Part shown: in pieces, positions 7,574 through 16,246 of the stretch
How positions within the stretch are numbered: position 1 is the stretch's first letter
Layout of the letters: every line of letters begins with the position of its first letter
Origin: Nitrospiraceae bacterium
Lineage (GTDB): Bacteria; Nitrospirota; Thermodesulfovibrionia; Thermodesulfovibrionales; Dissulfurispiraceae
DNA: 33,310 bases
NCBI GenBank assembly: GCA_021371915.1
Contig: JAJFVG010000016.1
Coordinates: forward strand, 1 to 33,310
Direction of reading: 5' to 3'
Position numbers and translations under genes: made by a program
The notes under the pieces: generated by a model
Told to the model about the DNA's origin: nothing
The model's database searches: none
Seen by the model: only the letters and a program-made list of their open reading frames with translations

Positions 7574-8410
7574 TTACCGGTTTCCTCCTATGGTACGGAT
7601 TCTTTCCTCAACTTCCTTTATGATCCAGTCGGGAGTCGAAGCGCCCGCTGTGATGCCTACTTTTTCCGCTTCAACAAACCACGCCTTCTTCAGTTCAGAA
7701 GAAGTCTCTATGTGGTATGTCGGCACTGACATGGACTTTGTAAGATTCGCAAGCTGCGTTGTATTGGCGCTGTTCTTTCCGCCGACAACTATCATCACAT
7801 CCACCTGCCTTGCCATGTCAGTGGTCTCCTTGAGCCTCAGCGCTGTTGATGAGCAGATGGTATTGAATACCTTCAGCTCGGAAACCGTCTCAAGCGCCTC
7901 TGCTATAAACTTCTGGAGCACATAAACAGGCTGCGTTGTCTGAACCACTATGCCAACCCTGCTCCTGAGCTTTGGAAAGGCATCGTCCTTGTTGATAACA
8001 AGCGCATCACTGCCTGCGTAACTCATGAGGCTCTGCACCTCCGGGTGCTCCCTGTCGCCGATTATAACCACCTGGTAGCCCTCTTTCTTGAGAAGAGCTG
8101 CATACTGCTGCGCCTTCTTCACAAACGGGCATGTGGCATCAATCACATTAAACTCACTGGATGCGAGTTTTTCAGACACCTCTGCTGTTACGCCATGCGT
8201 CCTGATGATAAGCGTCTTGATGTTCGCGCTGCCAATATCATCAGTAGGCCTTACGCCCTGTGAGTCGAGCTTCTCTATGACTTGAGGATTATGAATTATC
8301 GGTCCGAGAGTGTAGACAGCGTCGCTCTGTTTAGCGGCGCCGAAAGCCATGTCAACTGCTCTTTTGACTCCAAAACAGAAACCTGCTCGTTTAGCGGTAA
8401 TTACTTTCAC
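7574..8410 (-). CDS. ispH: 4-hydroxy-3-methylbut-2-enyl diphosphate reductase
   Basis: Last enzyme of the MEP isoprenoid pathway, an iron-sulfur protein of 278 residues that makes IPP and DMAPP. The three cluster cysteines are C12 (GFCFGV), C94 (DATCPF) and C186 (NTICSS). Substrate-binding H40, H72, H122 and E124 are in place (IIHN, RTHGV, DREHPE). The start is GTG at 8410; no clear Shine-Dalgarno is seen, only weak purine runs farther up. It opens the unit ispH-rpsA-sppA-ihfB, and a TATAAT lies upstream (8438-8443). The isoprenoid product also feeds the menaquinone side chain, linking it loosely to the mqn genes. Confidence 0.97.
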   Translation of the reverse strand: MKVITAKRAGFCFGVKRAVDMAFGAAKQSDAVYTLGPIIHNPQVIEKLDSQGVRPTDDIGSANIKTLIIRTHGVTAEVSEKLASSEFNVIDATCPFVKKAQQYAALLKKEGYQVVIIGDREHPEVQSLMSYAGSDALVINKDDAFPKLRSRVGIVVQTTQPVYVLQKFIAEALETVSELKVFNTICSSTALRLKETTDMARQVDVMIVVGGKNSANTTQLANLTKSMSVPTYHIETSSELKKAWFVEAEKVGITAGASTPDWIIKEVEERIRTIGGNR

Positions 8411-8437
8411 TTAATCGTCCATAACCCTTTATATTTA

Positions 8438-8443
8438 ATTATA
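8438..8443 (-). promoter_or_regulatory. Candidate -10 element for the ispH-rpsA unit
   Basis: A perfect TATAAT on the minus strand lies in the AT-rich 146-nt gap between cmk and ispH (8411-8556). At 17 nt upstream is AGGATA, a poor -35 match. A start site near 8431 would give a leader of about 20 nt. I see no terminator with a U-run for cmk in the gap, so read-through from the aromatic genes may also supply this unit. Confidence 0.45.
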
Positions 8444-8556
8444 CAATGCAGTATATTGCGTATCCTACTAAATAATCATGGCATTTTTCAGGCAATATGG
8501 CAAGCGGCATACGGAAGTTTTTTTCGGCCTGTTTTAACCGATCTCAGGATTATTTA

Positions 8557-9216
8557 TTACGGATTACGGGAAGGCAGGTGCCTGATCATCTCCTCGACAA
8601 CTCCTGAAATGCTTATGGCAGTGGAATCTATGCACACGGCATCCTCTGCTTTTTTTAGCGGGGCTATGTCCCTGCTGCTGTCGCGCAGGTCGCGCTCCCG
8701 CACATCACCGAGCGCCTGGACCATTGTTATGTCCATGCCCTTTTCCTTCAGCTGCTGATATCTGCGCCTCGCCCTCTCCTCAACTGAAGCATCAAGAAAG
8801 AACTTTGCCCATGCATCAGGAAACACTACCGTGCTCATATCGCGGCCTTCGGCAACTATGTCATGCTTTTCAGCCGCATTTCTCTGAAGCGAAAAAAGGT
8901 ACTCCCTCACAGGCCTCCTTGCTGAAAATACCGAGGCAAGGTGTCCTGCATCAGGAGTCCTTATAAGATCCGAAACATCCTCAGCCTCCAGAAAGACCTT
9001 TTCTCCAGCAAGTTCGATCTTCACGCTGCCTATGCCGGCGCGTATTTCATCATCAGGGCTTTCGTGGCTAATGCCTTTGCGGTCAAGGTATATGCCGAGC
9101 GCGCGGTAGAGCGCTCCGGTATCGAGAAACTGAAAGCCCAAACGCTCTGCAAGCATCCTGGATATTGTGCTCTTGCCAGCGCCTGAAGGCCCGTCTATTG
9201 CGATAACCCTTTTCAT
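8557..9216 (-). CDS. cmk: Cytidylate kinase
   Basis: Nucleotide kinase of 219 residues converting CMP/dCMP to the diphosphates. The P-loop GPSGAGKST is at 9-17, followed by LGFQFLDTGALYRAL, the CMP-specific segment with EGRDMSTVVFPDA, and the LID region RRRYQQLKEKG. The length is normal for the family. It starts three bases after aroA's stop, so it is the last gene of the aromatic unit; the aroA-cmk-(ispH)-rpsA order is widely conserved in bacteria. The stop is followed by the 146-nt gap upstream of ispH. Confidence 0.96.
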   Translation of the reverse strand: MKRVIAIDGPSGAGKSTISRMLAERLGFQFLDTGALYRALGIYLDRKGISHESPDDEIRAGIGSVKIELAGEKVFLEAEDVSDLIRTPDAGHLASVFSARRPVREYLFSLQRNAAEKHDIVAEGRDMSTVVFPDAWAKFFLDASVEERARRRYQQLKEKGMDITMVQALGDVRERDLRDSSRDIAPLKKAEDAVCIDSTAISISGVVEEMIRHLPSRNP

Positions 9217-9219
9217 TGT

Positions 9220-10512
9220 TTACGCTGCAAGCCCCTTCAGGAGTGAGATAAATCCAGGGAATGATATGTCAACGCATGAGGTGTCATCTATGTAAGTGCT
9301 GCCTTCAGCAGCGAGCGAGGCGACTGCAAATGACATTGCTATGCGGTGGTCAGCGCAGCTCTTTATACTGCTGCCCTTCAGCAAGGCCGGGCCTTTTATC
9401 GAGAGTCCGTCCTCATGCTCCTGAACATCCACGCCCATTGCTCCGAGGCCTTCAGCCATGGCCTTGATCCTGTCGGACTCTTTTACCCTTAGTTCTCCTG
9501 CGCCTCTTATCTCTGTCACTCCATCAGCCTGGGTTGCCAGTATGCAGAGTATGGGAAACTCATCTATCATTGAGGGCATAAGCTCTTTGCCTATCACAGC
9601 GGCTTTAAGTCCTGATGCTGTCCTGCACAGGATGTCAGCCACAGGCTCTCCGGAAATAATTCGCCTGTCAACAATCTCCACGCCTGCCCCCATTTTTGAG
9701 AGCGCGTCAAGAAAACCGGTGCGGGTGGGGTTTATGCCAACATTTCTGACAAGCAGCTCTGAGTTTTTTATCATCAATGCTGCTGCGATAAAAAACGCTG
9801 CAGAAGAAAAATCAGCAGGCACTGCAAGATCAAAAGGAGCAAGCTCCCTGCCTCCGGATACTTTTACCGAAAGCCCATCGATCTTTATTGATCCGCCCAT
9901 CGCAGCCAGCATGGATTCCGTATGGTCGCGGGATTTCAACGGCTCTGTAATGGTTGTTGTGCCTTCAGCATAAAGGCCTGCGAGCATGACGCAGGATTTA
10001 ACCTGAGCTGATGCAACAGGCATGGAAAAATCTATTGCCCTTAGTCCTCCGCCGGTTATTGCGAGCGGAGCATATCTGTCCGACTGTCTGGCTGATATGC
10101 GGCCGCCCATCTGCCTGAGCGGCTCGATAACACGCGCCATCGGCCTTGTTCTGAGCGAACTGTCGCCAGTGAGAACCGAGAAAAAAGGATTGCCGCTGAG
10201 TATGCCTGATATAAGCCTCATTGTTGTGCCTGAGTTGCCGCAGTCTATAACATCAGACGGTTCAGAAAGTCCTCTCAATCCTTTTCCATGCACAACTATC
10301 TCGCCCTTGCCGCTGTCGTCAATATTTATGCCGAGGCTGCGCATGGCGTTGAGGGTGCTGACAGGATCATGAGCATACAGAAAATTGCGAACAATGCTCC
10401 TGCCGTCTGCTATGGATGCCAGCATTACAGCCCTGTGCGATATGGATTTGTCAGGAGGCGGGATAACTTCGCCTCTGAGGCCTTTTGCTGCTCTGATATC
10501 TATTGCGCTCAT
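9220..10512 (-). CDS. aroA: 3-phosphoshikimate 1-carboxyvinyltransferase (EPSP synthase)
   Basis: Sixth step of the shikimate pathway, 430 residues. Visible motifs are PPDKSISHRAVMLASIADG with the N-terminal Lys/Ser/Arg substrate site, DCGNSGTTMRLISG, SRDHTESML, DEFPILCILA with the catalytic Asp, and KESDRIKAM. DHRIAMSFAVA lies near the C-terminus. The loop NSGTTMR has Gly-Thr rather than the GNAGTA form of the plant-like class I enzymes, so it looks closer to class II; this is a reading by eye. It is nine bases downstream of tyrA and three upstream of cmk. A GGAGAG is 12 nt ahead of the ATG, rather distant. Confidence 0.97.
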   Translation of the reverse strand: MSAIDIRAAKGLRGEVIPPPDKSISHRAVMLASIADGRSIVRNFLYAHDPVSTLNAMRSLGINIDDSGKGEIVVHGKGLRGLSEPSDVIDCGNSGTTMRLISGILSGNPFFSVLTGDSSLRTRPMARVIEPLRQMGGRISARQSDRYAPLAITGGGLRAIDFSMPVASAQVKSCVMLAGLYAEGTTTITEPLKSRDHTESMLAAMGGSIKIDGLSVKVSGGRELAPFDLAVPADFSSAAFFIAAALMIKNSELLVRNVGINPTRTGFLDALSKMGAGVEIVDRRIISGEPVADILCRTASGLKAAVIGKELMPSMIDEFPILCILATQADGVTEIRGAGELRVKESDRIKAMAEGLGAMGVDVQEHEDGLSIKGPALLKGSSIKSCADHRIAMSFAVASLAAEGSTYIDDTSCVDISFPGFISLLKGLAA

Positions 10513-10521
10513 GATATGATG

Positions 10522-11403
10522 TTACTCTCCATGGTGACTTCTTGATGCCGGGTTCATGGATTTTCTCACTCCTGCTGCCTTGATGAACTCAGCCTCAATC
10601 CTGCCGGCCTCTTTGTTTCTGAGGCGCTCTTCCATGCTGTCCAGTCTCTTGCGGAAAACAGCTATAAGTTTTATAAGCTCTTCGCTGTTGAGCATGCATA
10701 TGTCCCGCCAGAGTTCCGGCGAGCTCATCGCTATCCTTGTTGTATCCCTGAAACCCTGGCCGGCATACTTCAGATGGCCGGGGTCAGCTTCAGCCACGGT
10801 ATTAACAAGCTCATAGGCGAGCAGATGCGGAAAGTGGCTCACAGCAGCATACACCTCGTCATGCCTGAACGGGTCCATAATCTCAACAACAGCGCCTACG
10901 CCGACCCACAGGCCCGTTATCTTTTTGAGCGCATCCTTGTCTGTTTTGGCAGTTGGTGTTACTATGCAGAGCGCGCTGTCAAACAGATCGGCATTTGAAT
11001 CAGCGATGCCGCTTTTTTCGCTGCCTGCAATGGGATGCGAACCCACATAATGCGCTCCAGAAGGCATAAGCGACTCTATCTCGGAAACCATGCTGCCTTT
11101 TACGCTTCCGACATCCGTGACCAGAGCGCCGCTTTTCAATGAGTTTTTTACAGAACTGACAAGGCTGTTGAACACTGCAGGAGGAGATGACAGCACAACA
11201 AGATCAGCCTCTTCGCAGGCCTGCTCAGCAGATGTCCTGAATTCATCTATTATCCCGAGCGAAACAGCTTCTTCCAGATTTCGGATGCTTCTTCCATATC
11301 CGGTAACAGAGCCGCACATTGCCCTGGCCTTCATCGCGCGGGCAATGGAAGCGCCCAGAAGGCCTACGCCCAATACAGTTACTTTTTCAAAATATACGGA
11401 CAT
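10522..11403 (-). CDS. tyrA: Prephenate dehydrogenase (TyrA family)
   Basis: NAD(P)-dependent dehydrogenase for tyrosine synthesis, 293 residues from the chosen start. A Rossmann motif VTVLGVGLLGASIARAMK opens the protein, GYGRS follows the second strand, and SHPIAGSEKSG marks the substrate site. AVSHFPHLLAYELV in the helical C-terminal domain is also typical. There is no chorismate mutase fusion and no ACT domain, so feedback by Tyr would have to come through another route. I prefer the ATG at 11403, with AGG about 8-9 nt upstream, over the TTG one codon before it. Whether it prefers prephenate or arogenate cannot be read here. Confidence 0.94.
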   Translation of the reverse strand: MSVYFEKVTVLGVGLLGASIARAMKARAMCGSVTGYGRSIRNLEEAVSLGIIDEFRTSAEQACEEADLVVLSSPPAVFNSLVSSVKNSLKSGALVTDVGSVKGSMVSEIESLMPSGAHYVGSHPIAGSEKSGIADSNADLFDSALCIVTPTAKTDKDALKKITGLWVGVGAVVEIMDPFRHDEVYAAVSHFPHLLAYELVNTVAEADPGHLKYAGQGFRDTTRIAMSSPELWRDICMLNSEELIKLIAVFRKRLDSMEERLRNKEAGRIEAEFIKAAGVRKSMNPASRSHHGE

Positions 11404-11417
11404 CAAACAAGCCTGCC

Positions 11418-12443
11418 CTAGATTTCCCTGCCGACTGCCTGCGCAACAGGCTTGAGTTCCTTCATGAGCTGCGCAAACATATCAGGCCTGAGCGACTGTT
11501 CACCGTCAGACAGCGCCTCCGCAGGATTAACATGCACCTCTATCATCAGCGCATCAGCGCCTGCTGCAACAGCGGCCTTAGCCATAGGAGCAACGAGATC
11601 CCACTTGCCGACGCCGTGGCTCGGGTCCACCACTATCGGCAGATGGGTAAGCTGCTTCAGCACAGGCACTGCGCTCAGGTCGAGTGTGTTTCTTGTTGCG
11701 GTCTCAAAAGTTCTTATGCCTCTTTCGCAGAGCATCACCTGCTGGTTTCCGCGCGACATTATATATTCCGCGGACATAAGCCACTCCTTGATGGTTGCGG
11801 ACAAACCGCGCTTGAGCAGCACCGGCTTGTTTGTGGAGCCCACCTCAAGCAGCAGCCTGAAGTTCTGCATGTTCCTGGCTCCTATCTGTATCACATCAGC
11901 GTATTTGACTATCGCTTCTATGTCTCTCGGGTCCATTATCTCTGTAACAACAGGCAGGCCTGTTGCAGCCCTCGCATCAGCCAGTATCCGCAGCCCCTCT
12001 TCCCCGAGTCCCTGGAACGAGTACGGCGATGTCCTCGGCTTGTAGGCGCCGCCGCGCAGGAACATTGCGCCTGCGCTCTTTACCTGCTGTGCAACATCAA
12101 AAAGGTTTTTGCTGTTCTCAACAGCGCACGGCCCTGCCATTACCTGTATCTTTTTTCCGCCGATAGGTATGCCGGCCACATCTATTATTGAGTTCTCTTT
12201 TCTGAAATCACGGCTCGCGAGCTTGTAGGGCTTGAGTATGCGTACAACATTCTCAACGCCTGTCATCGCGCTTATAGCTGCCTCTTCCTCCTCGGTTACC
12301 TTCGAGGTGTCGCCGATAACGCCTATGATGGTTCTCTCTGTGCCGTGCGACACATTTGCCTTGAGCCCTTTTGACTCGAGCTTGGCAAGGATAAGGGCTA
12401 TGTTCTGTTCCGGCGTATCGGGTTTAAGTACGATTATGTCCAT
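11418..12443 (-). CDS. aroF: 3-deoxy-7-phosphoheptulonate synthase (DAHP synthase, type I-beta)
   Basis: First enzyme of the shikimate pathway, joining PEP and erythrose 4-phosphate; 341 residues. Residues 1-75 form a ferredoxin-like regulatory domain ([19 protein letters not shown]...), as in the Thermotoga enzyme where it mediates Tyr/Phe feedback. The barrel has [62 protein letters not shown] and [11 protein letters not shown] with metal-binding residues. GGAGG lies 7 nt before the ATG. It is placed between hisC and tyrA in a run that makes both Phe and Tyr, so the regulatory domain is likely the control point for the set. Confidence 0.97.
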   Translation of the reverse strand: MDIIVLKPDTPEQNIALILAKLESKGLKANVSHGTERTIIGVIGDTSKVTEEEEAAISAMTGVENVVRILKPYKLASRDFRKENSIIDVAGIPIGGKKIQVMAGPCAVENSKNLFDVAQQVKSAGAMFLRGGAYKPRTSPYSFQGLGEEGLRILADARAATGLPVVTEIMDPRDIEAIVKYADVIQIGARNMQNFRLLLEVGSTNKPVLLKRGLSATIKEWLMSAEYIMSRGNQQVMLCERGIRTFETATRNTLDLSAVPVLKQLTHLPIVVDPSHGVGKWDLVAPMAKAAVAAGADALMIEVHVNPAEALSDGEQSLRPDMFAQLMKELKPVAQAVGREI

Positions 12444-12468
12444 ATGAAGCCTCCTGTGCAGCTTTTTG

Positions 12469-13584
12469 TTATATCTGTTTCATTACCTCTTTAAACGAAT
12501 CGATAAAGCGCTTGTTCTCATCAGGCAGCCCTATTGTGACCCTTATCTCCTTCGGGCCTACAGGCCGCACTATCACCCCTTTTCTGAGAAGCGCATCGTA
12601 CACTTTCTTCGAGTCAGCATCAAGGGGCATATAGATGAAATTTGCCTGTGTAGGCACATACTTCACTCCTGCTGCATCAAACTCCTTGTATAAATAGTCT
12701 CTGCCTTCGATGTTAACCCTGATCGAATTTTCAAGGTGCGCGTCATCATCAAGCGCATGCAGGGCCGCATGCTGCGCCAAAGAATTTGTGTTGAAAGGCT
12801 CGCGTATCTTGTTCATCTCTGCTATCACCTTGTTGCTCGCTATGCCGTATCCTATCCTGAGGCCTGCAAGGCCGTAGGCCTTTGAAAATGTCCTGAGCAG
12901 CAGAAACTCTTTTTTACCCCAATAGTCTCTCAGCACCTGCGGATATTCAGGGTCAGTTGCGTATTCGTAGTATGCCTCGTCCATCACAACAAGTATGTGG
13001 TCAGGAGTATTTTTCAGAAACGCCTCCAGCTCTTTCCTGCTGTTGCTTGCGCCTGTGGGATTGTTCGGGCTTGCGATGAAAACTATTTTCGTATTCTCAT
13101 TAACAGCATCAGCCATCTTCCCCAGATCGTGCCTGTATTCGACAAGCGGCACCTGCACTGCTGTGCCGCCGACAGAATTTACTGCGATTGAATAGACAAC
13201 AAAGGATGGCGTTCCCATTACAGCCTCATCCTTCTGAGTCATGAATGTCCTGACAGCGATTGTGAGCAGTTCGTTTGAGCCGTTGCCGAGTATCAGGTTG
13301 TCAGGAGTCAGCTCTGCGCTGCCTGCCATGCCTTTTGCGTTCAGCTTCGCGCTGATCGCATTTTTAAGATAGTAGCCGCTTGCATCAGGATAGCGGCCTA
13401 TCTCACCGGTATTTGTCATGAACTCTTTTAGAGCTGCCATCGCCTTTGGCGAGGGGCCCAGAGGGTTTTCATTGGATGCGAGTTTGATAGAGCCGGATAT
13501 ACCGAGCTCGCGTTCAAGCTCCTTGAGTGGTTTGCCCGGTACATAAGGGCTGATGCCTGCTACATATGAAAGCGGTTTTACCAT
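12469..13584 (-). CDS. hisC: Histidinol-phosphate/aromatic aminotransferase
   Basis: PLP-dependent class I/II aminotransferase of 371 residues. Landmarks are [14 protein letters not shown], the cofactor-binding [29 protein letters not shown] and the PLP lysine in [17 protein letters not shown], plus the C-terminal RVTIG arginine. Sequence type is HisC, but no other histidine gene is near. Position between pheA and aroF suggests a main job in transaminating phenylpyruvate, hydroxyphenylpyruvate or prephenate; HisC enzymes with dual aromatic activity are known in such clusters. GGGAG sits 7 nt before the ATG. Confidence 0.93.
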   Translation of the reverse strand: MVKPLSYVAGISPYVPGKPLKELERELGISGSIKLASNENPLGPSPKAMAALKEFMTNTGEIGRYPDASGYYLKNAISAKLNAKGMAGSAELTPDNLILGNGSNELLTIAVRTFMTQKDEAVMGTPSFVVYSIAVNSVGGTAVQVPLVEYRHDLGKMADAVNENTKIVFIASPNNPTGASNSRKELEAFLKNTPDHILVVMDEAYYEYATDPEYPQVLRDYWGKKEFLLLRTFSKAYGLAGLRIGYGIASNKVIAEMNKIREPFNTNSLAQHAALHALDDDAHLENSIRVNIEGRDYLYKEFDAAGVKYVPTQANFIYMPLDADSKKVYDALLRKGVIVRPVGPKEIRVTIGLPDENKRFIDSFKEVMKQI

Positions 13585-13614
13585 GGTTAAGCTCCCTGCT
13601 GTGTTTATCAGAAT

Positions 13615-14718
13615 TCAGTCGCTGTCCGGTCTTTCGTGTGAGGGATACGATCCCAGATGCTTGAGGAACAGGCAGCTTTTTTTGACCTTGTCTATAGCTT
13701 TTTTAACCTTCTCGTCATCAATATGCCCCTCAAGGTCAACAAAGAATATATACTCCCAGGCCTTTCTCCTGGACGGCCTGGACTCTATCTTTGTAAGGTT
13801 GATGCCTGCCTTCTCAAACGGTGTAAGAGAATCATACAAAGAGCCGGGTTTGTGCTGGAGCGAGAACATTATGGATGTCTTGTCCTTTTTTGTCCTCTTG
13901 GGGAATTCCCTGGATATGACAAGGAAACGCGTCATGTTGTGCTTGTTGTCCTCAATGCGCTTTTCTATGAACTTTAGGTCATACAGTCTTGCGCTCAGCT
14001 CGCTGGCTATTGCTGCTGAGTCAGCATGTTTTGCAGCAAGCTCGGCAGCCTTTGCCGTGCTCGTGGCCTCTAGCACAGGCACGCCAGGCATGTTTGTCTC
14101 GATCCATCGCTTGCACTGCGCCAATGCCTGGGGATGCGAATAGATCTTCTTCACCTTCTTTATATCACCGCTTAATGAAAGCAGATGGTGCGTTACCTCA
14201 AGAAGCACCTCGGCTGATATCTTCAGCTCATTGTCCATGAACATGTCAAGCGTGTAGCTCACAATGCCTTCGTTTGAGTTCTCAATAGGCACAAGCCCGT
14301 AATTGGCCTTGTCGCTTTCAACAGCATCGAACACAGCGCGTATGCTTTGCACAGGCAGGTATCCTGCTGAAGAGCCGAAATGCCTTAGAGCGGCAAGATG
14401 GGTGAATGTGCCTTCAGGTCCGAGGTATGCGACCTTAAGCGGCTCTTCAAGAGAGAGCGAAGCTGATATTATCTCCCGGAATATGAACTTGAGAGCATCA
14501 TTGGGAAAAGGCCCCTTATTGCAGGATGAGACCTTTTCGAGCACCTCGCGCTCCCGCTCCGGCGAGTGGAACTTGAGCTTTGCCTTCCTCTTTACAGCAG
14601 CAACATCAATGGCGAGGTCAGCCCTTTTATTGAGCAGTCTTATGATATCGAGATCAACCTTGTCAATCTCATCGCGCAGCTTGCCGAGACTCGTCTGTGC
14701 TTTTTTCATATCAGGCAT
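13615..14718 (-). CDS. pheA: Bifunctional chorismate mutase / prephenate dehydratase
   Basis: P-protein of 367 residues for phenylalanine synthesis. Residues about 8-90 are an AroQ chorismate mutase (LRDEIDKVDLDIIRLLNKRA...HSPEREREVL). Residues about 96-275 are the dehydratase (VAYLGPEGTFTHLAALRHFG, PIENSNEGIVSYTLDMF, the catalytic TRF in MTRFLVIS). The rest is an ACT domain with KPGSLYDSL and ESRPSR, the Phe-binding signatures. It opens the aromatic unit pheA-hisC-aroF-tyrA-aroA-cmk. A promoter lies just upstream (14727-14756), and the ATG has no Shine-Dalgarno. Fusion order is the same as in E. coli and many other bacteria. Confidence 0.97.
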   Translation of the reverse strand: MPDMKKAQTSLGKLRDEIDKVDLDIIRLLNKRADLAIDVAAVKRKAKLKFHSPEREREVLEKVSSCNKGPFPNDALKFIFREIISASLSLEEPLKVAYLGPEGTFTHLAALRHFGSSAGYLPVQSIRAVFDAVESDKANYGLVPIENSNEGIVSYTLDMFMDNELKISAEVLLEVTHHLLSLSGDIKKVKKIYSHPQALAQCKRWIETNMPGVPVLEATSTAKAAELAAKHADSAAIASELSARLYDLKFIEKRIEDNKHNMTRFLVISREFPKRTKKDKTSIMFSLQHKPGSLYDSLTPFEKAGINLTKIESRPSRRKAWEYIFFVDLEGHIDDEKVKKAIDKVKKSCLFLKHLGSYPSHERPDSD

Positions 14719-14726
14719 AGTTACTA

Positions 14727-14756
14727 ATGATACAGCAGAAAACCGCTCTTTTTCAA
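14727..14756 (-). promoter_or_regulatory. Promoter of the aromatic unit (TTGAAA-18-TATCAT), near-leaderless
   Basis: On the minus strand TTGAAA (14756-14751) is followed by 18 nt and TATCAT (14732-14727), then 8 nt to the pheA ATG. The predicted start site near 14720 leaves a leader of about two bases. There is no room for a leader-peptide attenuator or a T-box, so Phe/Tyr control should act on the enzymes or by a repressor. No operator repeat is obvious. Confidence 0.6.
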
Positions 14757-14790
14757 TCGATTCCAGAGCGCCGCAATAACTCGGTTCAGA

Positions 14791-16227
14791 TCACAGCTGC
14801 TGTATCCTGATTATGTTCGGATCACCGAGAAACGCCGAGCTGGAGACAAATATGATAGTCTCGTTTTTGCGGACAAGCCCGGTCCTGATTATGTACTGCT
14901 GCACAGACCGTATGAAGCGCGCATCAAGAGTCTCTGCGGCGCCCGATGCTGATGATCTCTTGGCAAAAACGAACCTGCCTGTCATGGGCTCAATGCCCCA
15001 CAGCAGCGGAAGCCTGTTGAGCACAACATCATCAGGAGTCAGCGCGAACACTGGAACACCCGGCCTGAACTTGGATATAAGCTGTGCAGTAAAACCTGAG
15101 CGGGTGAACACAACTATAGCCTTTGCCCCCACATCATGCGCTGCCTTGCATGCGCCGTCAGCAACCGCCTCTGCGAACCTGCCTGATATCTCGAACACCG
15201 GCTCAGGCCTGTGCAGTGACTTCTGCTCTGTAAAAGAAATTATCCTGTGCATCATTGCAACAGACTCCACTGGATATTTCCCTGTTGCTGTCTCGGCAGA
15301 GAGCATGAGCGCATCGCTACCATCGAGCACAGCATTGGCAACATCCGTCGCCTCTGCCCTTGTTGGCCTGCTCCTTTGCGTCATGGACTCGAGCATCTGG
15401 GTGGCTGTGACAACCAGTTTGCCTTTTTTGTTGGCAAGATCAATAAGCATTTTCTGTATTACAGGCACTTCCTCAGCAGGCATCTCAACACCCAGATCGC
15501 CCCTTGCAACCATGATGCCTTCTACAACATCCAGTATCTCTTCTATGTTTTTCAGGGCCTCGGGTTTTTCGATCTTTGCTATCAGGGGCGGCAGCAGAGC
15601 GCCTCTGCGGTCTGCCCACCTGCGTATGCGCAGTATCTCATCAGCGCTCCTAACGAATGAGACAGCAACATAATCAACACCGATCGAAAGACCAAAGAGC
15701 AGATCAGCCCTGTCTTTTGGAGTGAAAGAGTGTGCTGAAATTTTTGAATCAGGAAAGTTCACGCCCTTGCGTGATCTCAAAAGGCCGCCCTCGATAACAA
15801 CAGCCCTGAGTCCTTTGTCCTTTCTGCTGCGCACATCAAGCCTTAAAAAGCCGTCGTCAAGCAGCAGCCTGTGTCCGGCTTTTACATCAGCCAGGAGATG
15901 CGGATAGGTTATGAATATGCTGTTTTCAGAACTGGTGGATGTGCCGGGATAGAGCATCACTTCCTGCCCTTTTCTGAGCTGCATCTCTCCGCCTGCAACA
16001 TCAGACACCCTTATCTTTATGCCCTGCAGATCCTGTATGACTGAAACCTTTTTGCGCAGGCGCGCTGATGCAGAGCGCACCAGTGCAGATGCCTTCGCAT
16101 GGTCATCGTGGCTGCCGTGAGAAAAGTTGAGCCGAGCAGCATCCATGCCGCTGCGTATAAGTTTTTCTATTATTTTAGTATTGTTGGATGCAGGGCCGAT
16201 CGTGCAGATAATCTTCGCTCTTCTCAT
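14791..16227 (-). CDS. pyk: Pyruvate kinase
   Basis: Glycolytic enzyme turning PEP and ADP into pyruvate and ATP, 478 residues, tetramer in most bacteria. The N-terminus RRAKIICTIGPASNN and ARLNFSHGSH, the active-site IAKIEKPEAL, MVARGDLGVEMP, and TQMLESMTQRSRPTRAEATDVANAV with SDALMLSAETATGKYP are all present. The C-terminal effector-binding domain is complete, without the extra PEP-utiliser domain of some Gram-positive forms. A GGAG precedes the ATG by 9 nt. It is 19 nt downstream of nadB and likely co-transcribed. The link to the aromatic genes downstream is PEP use, but those genes have their own promoter. Confidence 0.97.
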   Translation of the reverse strand: MRRAKIICTIGPASNNTKIIEKLIRSGMDAARLNFSHGSHDDHAKASALVRSASARLRKKVSVIQDLQGIKIRVSDVAGGEMQLRKGQEVMLYPGTSTSSENSIFITYPHLLADVKAGHRLLLDDGFLRLDVRSRKDKGLRAVVIEGGLLRSRKGVNFPDSKISAHSFTPKDRADLLFGLSIGVDYVAVSFVRSADEILRIRRWADRRGALLPPLIAKIEKPEALKNIEEILDVVEGIMVARGDLGVEMPAEEVPVIQKMLIDLANKKGKLVVTATQMLESMTQRSRPTRAEATDVANAVLDGSDALMLSAETATGKYPVESVAMMHRIISFTEQKSLHRPEPVFEISGRFAEAVADGACKAAHDVGAKAIVVFTRSGFTAQLISKFRPGVPVFALTPDDVVLNRLPLLWGIEPMTGRFVFAKRSSASGAAETLDARFIRSVQQYIIRTGLVRKNETIIFVSSSAFLGDPNIIRIQQL

Positions 16228-16246
16228 ACACTCCGCTCCTGGCTGG

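Noticed and set aside
8511-8550. T-rich stretch with a CGG/CCG pairing as terminator of cmk
   Set aside because: The run is T on the plus strand but cmk is transcribed from the minus strand, where it is an A-run; the stem is only four pairs.
11319-12191. Long open frame on the plus strand opposite aroF (290 codons)
   Set aside because: It is antisense to a clear DAHP synthase gene, its product is rich in Cys, His and Arg without any family motif, and it has no promoter or ribosome-binding site.
14813-15673. Long open frame on the plus strand opposite pyk (286 codons)
   Set aside because: It mirrors the codon structure of pyk; the product is Ser/Ala-rich low-complexity sequence with no recognisable domain.
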